Assembly (NCBI GenBank): GCA_036524115.1
Contig: DATDCY010000247.1
Coordinates: forward strand, 1-6,614
Source of the DNA: a bacterium
GTDB taxonomy: Bacteria; JAUVQV01; DATDCY01
DNA: 6,614 bases
Direction of reading: 5' to 3'
Position 1 is the first letter of the stretch. Each line of letters begins with the position of its first letter. Positions 1 to 6,525 of the stretch are shown here, one piece after another. The position numbers and the translations under genes were made by a program. The notes under the pieces are model-generated. The model saw nothing but the letters and a program-made list of their open reading frames with translations. It searched no databases and was not told the DNA's origin.

Positions 1-1374
1 TTCGCCGCCGCCTCGGAGCGGCTGCACCAGCTCGCGGACGAGTGGTCGCGCGCGCTCGCCGGCGGCGATGGCGCGGCGGCCTTCCTGGCGCCCGACGCCG
101 CGCGGCTGCGAGAGCTGGGAGCGGCCGCGACGGACGAGGACGCCGCGGGGCGGGCCCTTGCCGACGGGTTCTCGCTCGAGACGCTGGAGGCCCTGACGCT
201 CCTGCGGAGCCCGATGATCGCCGCCAAGGAGCGCGAGGCGAAGGCGGCGCTCGAGGGCTTCGACCAGGCCGAGCAGATCGATGTGGTCCTGCGGCGCTAC
301 GCCTCCCTGGTCGCCGCCGGGATGGGCAACGGCGCCGCCGCCGGCATGGCTCGCCCGCCGGAGTTCCCCTTCCCCGGGGTGCTGGCGCTCAAGGGGCGGA
401 TCGTCGCCGAGACGGTGCGCGCCGCTCGCGAGGAGCTGGAGGCGGCCAGGCGCGACGCGCTCACGATGGCGCGCAAGTCCTACTGGGAGCTGCGCTACGT
501 CGTCGGCGCGATCGAGGCCACCTCCCGCACGATCGACCTGCTGGAGAACCTGAGCGCCTCTGTCTCGGCACGCTACGAGGCCGGCGAGACGAGCTTCCAG
601 GACGTGGTGCGCGCGCGGATCGAGCGCGAGAAGGCCCTCGAGGAGCTGAAGACCCTGGCCGGGGAGCGCCGGAACATGGAGGCGGACCTCCGCGGCATCC
701 TGGCGCTGTCCCCGCGGGTGGCGGTCGGGACGCCGGCGCCGCGCGAAATGGCCGCGACGCTCCCGGACCAGCAGGCCGTGGAGCGGCTGGCGCTCGAGCG
801 GCGGCAGGAGGTGCGGGCCGCGGACGCGATGGTGCACCGCATGGAGCTGATGCTCGAGATGGTCGAGACCATGACGTACCCCGGGTTCGACCTCGGCCTC
901 ACGCCTGCTGCCGGCGGGCTGGCGCTCCCGGCGGCGGCACCGGGGTCGGGGGCGGACGCCGGCGCGATGGGCGCCGAGCGCGCGCGCGTGGAGCCGCCGC
1001 AACGGCCGTTCTTCGCCGCCGACGAATCCTACCTGCGCGAGCTGCGCCAGCGCGTCGCGATGCAGCGCAGCGAGCGCGATGCGGCGCGCGCAGCGACCCT
1101 CGTGGGCGTGCGCGCCGCGTGGTTCGGGCTCGACCGCGCGCGGCGCACTGCCGTCCTCTACGGCGAGCGGGTGCTCCCGCTCTCGCAGTCCGCGATCGAC
1201 GCCTCGCTGCGCGGCTACACCGCCGGCCGGGTGGCGTTCTCGGACCTGCTCGAGTCCTTCACCGGCTGGCTCGAGGGCAACCTCGCGCTCGAGCGGGCCC
1301 GGGCCGACGCCGGCAGCGCGCGCGCCGTCCTGGAAGCCGCGGCCGGCACCGCCGGGATCGAGGAGACACCGTGA
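1..1374 (+). CDS. TolC/CusC-type outer-membrane efflux factor, 5' truncated by the window edge
   Basis: The frame is open from base 1 to TGA at 1372-1374 (457 visible residues) with no in-frame stop. The first in-frame ATG, at 214, lies inside sequence that already reads like the protein, so the true start and signal peptide are upstream. The family forms a trimeric outer-membrane channel and periplasmic tunnel docking on an adaptor and RND pump. The internal duplication typical of the family is visible: RYEAGETSFQDVVRARIERE at residues 191-210 and its counterpart RGYTAGRVAFSDLLES at 404-419, each within long charged, Ala/Glu/Arg-rich helices (about 130-230 and 340-445). An early helix with FSLETLEALTLLRSP (57-71) matches the usual N-terminal helix of the OEP repeat. 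An Ala/Gly/Pro-rich stretch (about 303-335) sits where the second beta-barrel portion is expected. The gene is followed 40 bases later by cusB on the same strand, so it is probably the CusC partner. The family is secure; copper specificity is inferred from the neighbours. Confidence 0.88.
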   Translation, partial: FAAASERLHQLADEWSRALAGGDGAAAFLAPDAARLRELGAAATDEDAAGRALADGFSLETLEALTLLRSPMIAAKEREAKAALEGFDQAEQIDVVLRRYASLVAAGMGNGAAAGMARPPEFPFPGVLALKGRIVAETVRAAREELEAARRDALTMARKSYWELRYVVGAIEATSRTIDLLENLSASVSARYEAGETSFQDVVRARIEREKALEELKTLAGERRNMEADLRGILALSPRVAVGTPAPREMAATLPDQQAVERLALERRQEVRAADAMVHRMELMLEMVETMTYPGFDLGLTPAAGGLALPAAAPGSGADAGAMGAERARVEPPQRPFFAADESYLRELRQRVAMQRSERDAARAATLVGVRAAWFGLDRARRTAVLYGERVLPLSQSAIDASLRGYTAGRVAFSDLLESFTGWLEGNLALERARADAGSARAVLEAAAGTAGIEETP

Positions 1375-1400
1375 ATTCCGCCCCGGGCGTGGGCGAGACC

Positions 1401-1406
1401 AAGGAG
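1401..1406 (+). promoter_or_regulatory. Ribosome binding site of the CusB-type gene
   Basis: AAGGAG lies 8 bases before the ATG at 1415, an almost ideal Shine-Dalgarno match. It selects that ATG over the open frame upstream, which continues back past 1079 and overlaps the previous gene. The 40-base gap between the two genes shows no terminator or obvious promoter, which fits one transcript. Confidence 0.8.
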
Positions 1407-1414
1407 AGGCGACG

Positions 1415-2941
1415 ATGAGCGAGGAAGCGACGAAGATCCGGAGGCAACACTCCCGCGTCTGGATCGCGGTCGGGGTCGCCGCAGTCCTGGGGCTGGCCGG
1501 GGGCGGGGTCGCCTGGTACCGCGGCGTGGCGGGCCCGGGCGGAAGCAAGGGGTCTACGCCCGCCACGGCGGAGAAGTACACCTGCGGCATGCACCCCTGG
1601 ATCCTCGCCGACAAACCCGGCGACTGCCCCGTCTGCTACATGAAGCTGACGAAGATCGAGGCGCAGGCGGGCGCCGGCGCGCCCGCCGCCACCGGGGCGC
1701 CCGCCCCGGAGAAGAAGGCGGACGACTTCTTCGCCGACATGGGCGCCAAGAGCGCGGCGGCTCCGGGCGCAGAGCGCAGGGTCCTGTTCTACCGCAACCC
1801 GATGAACCCGATGGTCACCTCGCCGACGCCGGCGAAGGACGAGATGGGCATGGACTACGTGCCGGTCTACGCGGACGAGGCGCAGGCGGGCGGAGCGGGC
1901 GGGGGCGTCGAGGGGCTGGCCACCGTGCGCGCGAGCGAGGACGTGCTGCGGCGCTCGGGCGTGCAGACCGCGCCGGCAATCCGCTCGCTCGCCGGCCGGA
2001 CGATCCGCGCCGTCGGGATCGTCGTCCCCGACGAGACGCGCGTGCGCCGCGTGCAGACGAAGGTCGAGGGCTGGGTCGAGCGTCTGCTGGTCAACTTCAC
2101 CGGCGAGCTGGTCACGGCCGGCCAGCCGCTGGTGTCGATCTACGCACCGGAGCTGCTCGCGACCCAGGAGGAGTACCTGCGCGCGCGGGCGACCGCCGCC
2201 CGCTTCGCCGCGTCGACCGACCCGGCGGCGCGCGACATCGGCGAGGACCTTGTCCGCTCGGCGCGCCGGCGCCTTGAGCTCTTCGACGTGCCGGAGGCGT
2301 TCATCAGGGAGCTGGAGGCCAGCGGCACGCCGCGCAAGAGCGTGACCCTCAACGCCCCGTTTGGCGGCTACGTCACCGCGAAGGAGGTCTTCGAGGGGCA
2401 GAAGGTCGAGCCGGGGATGGAGCTGTTCACGCTCACCGACCTCGCGCGCGTCTGGGTCGAGGTCTCGCTCTTCGAGTACGAGGCCGCCGCCGCGGTCGTC
2501 GGGCAGTCGGCGACCCTGACCCTGCCGCATCAGGCCGGCATCGCGCTCACGGGCAAGGTCACCTTCGTCAGCCCGGTGCTTTCCACCGAGAGCAGGGCGC
2601 TCACCGTGCGCCTGGAGTTCCCCAACCCCGGACTCGCGCTCAAGCCCCAGATGCACGTCGACGTCGCCCTGGTGCTCGATGCGGCCATGGGCGTCGTCGT
2701 GCCCGACGCCGCGCTGCTCGACACCGGCGTGCGCACGGTGGTCTTCGTCGAGACGCAGCCCGGGGTCTTCGCGCCGCGCGAGGTCACCGTCGGCGCGCGC
2801 AGCGAGGGCCGCGCCGAGATCCTCGCCGGCCTGCGCGAGGGCGAGCTGGTCGCCGTGAAGGCGAACTTCCTCCTCGATTCCGAGTCGCGCCTGCGTGCGG
2901 CGATCGAGCGCATGACCGCCCCGCCGGGAGGTGGCAAGTGA
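1415..2941 (+). CDS. cusB: CusB-type RND efflux periplasmic adaptor with two tandem metal-binding motifs
   Basis: This 508-residue membrane fusion protein links the RND pump to the outer-membrane channel and can hand metal to the pump. Residues 15-36 form a hydrophobic N-terminal anchor with no lipobox. Residues 55-82 are a heavy-metal-binding domain: CGMHP (C57, M59, H60) and CPVCYM (C71, C74, M76). After an Ala/Pro-rich linker (about 83-120) comes a second, cysteine-free motif at 122-152 with YRNPMNPM and KDEMGMDYVPVY (M130, M133, M144, M146). The adaptor core follows: first lipoyl half (about 216-245, GWVERLLVNFTGELVTAGQP), alpha-hairpin (about 246-303), second lipoyl half (about 309-340, APFGGYVTAKEVFEGQKVEPG), beta-barrel (about 345-425) and membrane-proximal domain (about 426-493). 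The Met-rich motif and the neighbouring CusA point to Cu(I)/Ag(I) rather than Zn/Co/Cd. The usual Gly of CPxCGM is Tyr here. The stop overlaps the start of cusA, implying translational coupling. Confidence 0.93.
   Translation: MSEEATKIRRQHSRVWIAVGVAAVLGLAGGGVAWYRGVAGPGGSKGSTPATAEKYTCGMHPWILADKPGDCPVCYMKLTKIEAQAGAGAPAATGAPAPEKKADDFFADMGAKSAAAPGAERRVLFYRNPMNPMVTSPTPAKDEMGMDYVPVYADEAQAGGAGGGVEGLATVRASEDVLRRSGVQTAPAIRSLAGRTIRAVGIVVPDETRVRRVQTKVEGWVERLLVNFTGELVTAGQPLVSIYAPELLATQEEYLRARATAARFAASTDPAARDIGEDLVRSARRRLELFDVPEAFIRELEASGTPRKSVTLNAPFGGYVTAKEVFEGQKVEPGMELFTLTDLARVWVEVSLFEYEAAAAVVGQSATLTLPHQAGIALTGKVTFVSPVLSTESRALTVRLEFPNPGLALKPQMHVDVALVLDAAMGVVVPDAALLDTGVRTVVFVETQPGVFAPREVTVGARSEGRAEILAGLREGELVAVKANFLLDSESRLRAAIERMTAPPGGGK
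2926..2931 (+). promoter_or_regulatory. Ribosome binding site supporting the GTG start of the CusA-type gene
   Basis: GGGAGG, inside the last codons of the adaptor gene, ends 6 bases before the GTG at 2938. That spacing supports GTG as the real start. No in-frame ATG occurs downstream until about residue 215 of the pump, well past the first transmembrane helix, so no later ATG could make an intact protein. Confidence 0.75.
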
Positions 2942-5900
2942 GCCTGCCGGGCGCCGGCAAGCCGACTTTCGTCCAGCGCGTCATCGAGTTCTGCGCGCAC
3001 AACCGCGCGCTGACGCTGCTGGGCGTGGCGGTCCTCTGCGCCGCGGCCCTCTACACGCTCAAGCAGATCCGCCTCGACGCGCTGCCGGACCTCTCCGACA
3101 CGCAGGTCATCGTCTACTCGCGCTGGGACCGCTCTCCCGACATCATCGAGGACCAGGTGACATACCCGATCGTCAGCGCGCTGCTCGGCGCGCCGCACGT
3201 CAAGGCGATCCGGGGGTTCTCGGACTTCGGCTTCTCGTACGTCTACGTGATCTTCGAGGACGGGACCGACATCTACTGGGCGCGCTCGCGGGTGCTCGAG
3301 TACCTCTCGAAGATCCTCTCGCGGCTGCCGGAGGGGGTGCGGACCGAGCTCGGCCCCGACGCCACCGGCGTCGGCTGGGTCTACCAGTACGCGCTCGCCG
3401 ACCGCTCCGGGAAGCACTCGGTGGAGGAGCTGCGCTCGTACCAGGACTGGACGCTGCGCTACGCGCTGCAGTCTGTGCCGGGGGTCGCGGAGGTCGCCTC
3501 GATCGGCGGTTTCCAGAAGCAGTACCAGATCACCGTCGACCCGAACCGGCTCGCGGCGCACGATCTCTCGCTGGACATGGTCATGGAGGCGGTGCGCGAC
3601 TCGAACAACGAGGTCGGCGGGCGGCTCATCGAGTTCTCGGGGGCCGAGTACATGGTCCGCGGCAAGGGCTACGCGCGGTCGCTGGCGGACTTCGAGCGGA
3701 TCGTGGTCAAGACGGCGCCCGGCGGCGTCCCCGTGCTCCTGCGGGACATCGCGCGCGTGGAGATGGGCCCCGAGATCCGCCGCGGCATCTCCGACCTCGA
3801 CGGCCTCGGCGACCACGTCGGCGGCATCGTCGTGATGCGCCACGGCGAGAACGCGCTGAATGTCATCGGGCGCGTGCGCCAGCGGCTCGACGAGCTCAAG
3901 CCCTCGCTTCCCCCCGGCGTCGAGGTCGTCACGACGTATGACCGCTCCGACCTGATCACGCGCGCGCTGGCGACGCTCAAGCACGAGCTGGTCCAGGAGA
4001 TGATCATCGTCTCGCTGGTCATTCTCGTCTTCCTCTGGCACGTGCCCTCGGCGATCGTGCCGATCATCACCATCCCGGTCTCCGTGCTGCTCTCCTTCAT
4101 CCCGCTCTACTTCATGGGGGTGACCGTCAACATCATGAGCCTCGCGGGGATCGCGATCTCGATCGGCGTGCTCGTCGACGGCGCGATCGTCGAGGTCGAG
4201 AACGCCTACAACAAGATCCACCGCTGGCAGGCGGCCGGCGGGAAGGGCGACTTCCACGCCGTGCGGCTCGAGGCGCTCAAGGAGGTCGGCCCGTCGGTCT
4301 TCTTCTCGCTGCTGGTCATCGCCGTGGCCTTCCTGCCGATCTTCGCGCTCGTCGACCAGGAGGGCAGGCTCTTCAAGCCGCTCGCGTACTCGAAGAACCT
4401 GGCGATGGGGCTCGCCGCGATCCTGGCGATCACGCTCGACCCGGCGCTGCGGATGCTGTTCGCGCGCATCGAGCCGTTTGCCTTCAAGCCGCGCTTCCTG
4501 GCGAAGCTCGCGACCACCGCGTTCGTCGGCAGGTACTACGCCGAGGAGCGCCACCCGATCAGCCGCGTGATCTTCCGCGTCTACGACCCGGCCTGCCGCT
4601 TTGTGCTGCGCCACCCCAAGGCGGTCATCGCCGGGGCGCTGGCGCTGGTGGCGGCGAGCCTGCCGGCGTATTTCCGCCTGGGCAGCGAGTTCATGCCGCC
4701 GCTCAACGAGGGGACGATCCTCTACATGCCGACGACCCTCCCGGGGATCTCGGTGGCGCAGGCGCAGGATCTGCTGATCGCCCAGGACAAGGTGCTGACC
4801 TCGTTTCCCGAGGTCGAGCGGGTCTTCGGCAAGGCCGGCCGCGCCGACACGTCGACGGACCCCGCGCCGTTCTCGATGATGGAGACGACCGTGGTGCTCA
4901 AGCCCGAGAGCCAGTGGCGGGCCAAGGAGCGCTGGTACTCCTCCTGGGCGCCCGGGTGGCTCAAGGCGCCGCTGCGCCCGATCTGGCCCGACCACATCTC
5001 CTGGGACGAGCTGGTGGCCGAGATGGACGGCAAGATGCGCTTCCTCGGCAACACGAACGCCTGGACCATGCCGATCAAGGCCCGCATCGACATGCTGACC
5101 ACCGGGGTGCGCACCCCGGTCGGCATCAAGATCGCCGGCGCCGACCTGGCGCAGATCCAGAAGATCGGCGAGCAGCTCGAGGCGATCGTCGCCAAGGTCC
5201 CGGGCACGCGCAGCGTGTTTGCCGAGCGCGTGACCGGCGGGTACTTCGTCGACATCGAGCCGCGCCGCGACCAGATCGCCCGCTACGGCCTGACGATCGC
5301 GGCGGTGCAGCGGGTGATCATGACGGCGGTCGGCGGCGAGAACATCACGACGACCATCGAGGGTCGCGAGCGCTACGCCGTGAACATCCGCTACCCGCGC
5401 GAGCTGCGCGACGACATCGAGCGGCTCGGGCGCGTGCTGGTCACGGCCCCCGGACTGGGGGGCATGCGCCCGCTGCAGGTCCCGCTGGCGCAGCTCGCGG
5501 ACATCCGCCTCGTCTCCGGGCCGGCGATGATCCGCAACGAGAACGGCTTTCTCTCCGGCTACGTCTACGTCGACCTGGCGGGCCGCGACATCGGCGGCTA
5601 CGTCACGGAGGCCAAGAAGGCCGTGGCGGCGCAGGTCACGCTCCCCCAGGGCTACTCGCTGCAGTGGAGCGGGCAGTACGAGAACATGATGCGCGTGCGC
5701 GAGCGGCTCAAGGTGGTGGTGCCGATCACCCTCGTGCTGATCTTCGTGCTGCTCTACGCCAACACGCGCAGCGCCTTCAAGGCCGCGGTGGTCATGCTGG
5801 CCGTGCCGTTCTCGGCCATCGGCGCGATCTGGCTCTTCCACTTCCTGCACTACAACGTCTCGATCGCCGCCTGGGTCGGCATGATCGCCCTGCTCGGGCT

Positions 5901-6225
5901 CGACGCGGAGACCGGCGTCTTCATGCTGCTGTTCCTCGACCTCGCGCACGACGAGGCCAAGGCGGCGGGGAGGCTGCGCACGGGCGCGGAGCTGGACGAG
6001 GCGATCCTGCACGGCGCGGTCAAGCGCGCGCGGCCGAAGATGATGACCGTCGCGGCGGCCTTCATGGGCCTGCTGCCGATCATGTGGTCGACCTCGGCGG
6101 GCGCGGACGTCATGAAGCGCATCGCGGCGCCGATGATCGGCGGCCTGGTGACCTCGTTCGCGCTCGAGCTGCTGGTCTACCCGGCGGTCTACAAGCTCTG
6201 GAAACAACGCGAGATTCGCGCATGA
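2938..6225 (+). CDS. cusA: CusA-type heavy-metal RND efflux pump (Cu(I)/Ag(I))
   Basis: The 1095-residue inner-membrane pump exports monovalent copper or silver using proton influx. The RND plan is complete: TM1 at about 23-41, a large periplasmic loop, TM2-TM6 at about 352-505, TM7 at about 560-577, a second periplasmic loop, and TM8-TM12 at about 925-1084. D414 in TM4 (GVLVDGAIVEVENAYNK) corresponds to the proton-relay Asp405 of E. coli CusA. Three methionines match the E. coli metal-binding triad (573, 623, 672): M597 in LYMPTTLPG, M647 in APFSMMETT and M719 in RIDMLTTGVRTP. VFGKAGRADTSTDPAP (629-644) is a further heavy-metal RND signature. It is about 50 residues longer than E. coli CusA; much of the excess is a Trp-rich stretch at about 656-690, which I believe is usual in some CusA subgroups. 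It starts with GTG, overlapping cusB by four bases. Its last codons (WKQREIRA, stop) lie inside the first copy of a tandem repeat and recur in later copies. Confidence 0.95.
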   Translation: MSLPGAGKPTFVQRVIEFCAHNRALTLLGVAVLCAAALYTLKQIRLDALPDLSDTQVIVYSRWDRSPDIIEDQVTYPIVSALLGAPHVKAIRGFSDFGFSYVYVIFEDGTDIYWARSRVLEYLSKILSRLPEGVRTELGPDATGVGWVYQYALADRSGKHSVEELRSYQDWTLRYALQSVPGVAEVASIGGFQKQYQITVDPNRLAAHDLSLDMVMEAVRDSNNEVGGRLIEFSGAEYMVRGKGYARSLADFERIVVKTAPGGVPVLLRDIARVEMGPEIRRGISDLDGLGDHVGGIVVMRHGENALNVIGRVRQRLDELKPSLPPGVEVVTTYDRSDLITRALATLKHELVQEMIIVSLVILVFLWHVPSAIVPIITIPVSVLLSFIPLYFMGVTVNIMSLAGIAISIGVLVDGAIVEVENAYNKIHRWQAAGGKGDFHAVRLEALKEVGPSVFFSLLVIAVAFLPIFALVDQEGRLFKPLAYSKNLAMGLAAILAITLDPALRMLFARIEPFAFKPRFLAKLATTAFVGRYYAEERHPISRVIFRVYDPACRFVLRHPKAVIAGALALVAASLPAYFRLGSEFMPPLNEGTILYMPTTLPGISVAQAQDLLIAQDKVLTSFPEVERVFGKAGRADTSTDPAPFSMMETTVVLKPESQWRAKERWYSSWAPGWLKAPLRPIWPDHISWDELVAEMDGKMRFLGNTNAWTMPIKARIDMLTTGVRTPVGIKIAGADLAQIQKIGEQLEAIVAKVPGTRSVFAERVTGGYFVDIEPRRDQIARYGLTIAAVQRVIMTAVGGENITTTIEGRERYAVNIRYPRELRDDIERLGRVLVTAPGLGGMRPLQVPLAQLADIRLVSGPAMIRNENGFLSGYVYVDLAGRDIGGYVTEAKKAVAAQVTLPQGYSLQWSGQYENMMRVRERLKVVVPITLVLIFVLLYANTRSAFKAAVVMLAVPFSAIGAIWLFHFLHYNVSIAAWVGMIALLGLDAETGVFMLLFLDLAHDEAKAAGRLRTGAELDEAILHGAVKRARPKMMTVAAAFMGLLPIMWSTSAGADVMKRIAAPMIGGLVTSFALELLVYPAVYKLWKQREIRA

Positions 6226-6234
6226 GCACGAATC
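6213..6234. repeat. Inverted repeat A, its loop holding the cusA stop codon
   Basis: The left arm is GATTCGCGC, the loop ATGA, and the right arm GCACGAATC, with one mismatch in this copy. Copies 2 (6316-6337) and 3 (6416-6437) are perfect, with right arm GCGCGAATC. Copy 4 (6517-6538) keeps 7 of 9 pairs. In copy 1 the loop contains the cusA TGA and an overlapping ATG in another frame. No T-run follows, so it does not look like a Rho-independent terminator. It could protect the 3' end of the transcript or mask a coupled start; both are inference. Confidence 0.8.
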
Positions 6235-6428
6235 CGGAAGGACAGCAAATGCATGGTGATGGACCAGTCTGCATCTATGGATCCGCGCCTGCGCGCGGAT
6301 CTGGAAACAGCGGGAGATTCGCGCATGAGCGCGAATCCAGAAGAACAGAATGCATGGTGATCGACGAGTCTGCACCTATGGATCCGCGCTTGGCGCGGAT
6401 CTGGAAGCAGCGGGAGATTCGCGCATGA
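6222..6428 (+). CDS. Doubtful 68-residue ORF across repeat copies 1-2, ATGA overlap with cusA
   Basis: ATG at 6222 overlaps the cusA TGA (ATGA), the arrangement typical of translationally coupled genes. The frame stays open for 68 residues to TGA at 6426-6428. It begins MSTNPEGQQMHGDGP and ends RIWKQREIRA, the same eight-residue ending (WKQREIRA) as CusA. That shared ending arises because the repeat unit carries the cusA 3' end. Copy 1 is one base longer than a multiple of three, so the frame drifts between copies, which suggests debris rather than a selected protein. There is no clear Shine-Dalgarno and I recognise no family. It may be the broken start of an older downstream gene. Confidence 0.2.
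   Translation: MSTNPEGQQMHGDGPVCIYGSAPARGSGNSGRFAHERESRRTECMVIDESAPMDPRLARIWKQREIRA
6280..6301. repeat. Inverted repeat B, related in sequence to A
   Basis: The left arm is GATCCGCGC, the loop CTGC, and the right arm GCGCGGATC, a perfect 9-base stem. It recurs at 6381-6401 (loop TTG), 6481-6502 and 6583-6604 with arms unchanged in all four copies. Its arms differ from those of repeat A at one position per arm (T to C on the left, A to G on the right), a compensated change that keeps pairing. The array therefore alternates two versions of one palindrome. Confidence 0.85.
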
Positions 6429-6525
6429 GCGCGAATCCAGAAGAACAGAATGCATGGTGATCGACCAGTCTGCACCTATGGATCCGCGCCTGCGCGCGGA
6501 TCTGGAAACAGCGCGAGATCGGCGC

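Noticed and set aside
42-1418. A 458-codon plus-strand frame overlapping the outer-membrane factor
   Set aside because: It is Arg/Gly/Ala low complexity in the +3 frame. The frame beginning at base 1 carries both TolC-family repeat motifs.
1259-2656. A 465-codon open frame on the minus strand opposite cusB
   Set aside because: Low-complexity Arg/Gly/Ala/Leu composition, no recognisable motif, and it lies fully opposite a well-supported adaptor gene.
6280-6301. Rho-independent terminator after cusA
   Set aside because: The stem is GC-rich and stable, but no run of T follows any of the hairpins on either side. A role as terminator cannot be supported from sequence alone.
2530-6375. A very long open frame on the minus strand opposite cusA
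   Set aside because: Its translation is a His/Arg/Asp/Val-rich composition typical of the antisense frame of GC-rich coding DNA. The plus strand encodes a full CusA with conserved motifs, so this is a shadow.
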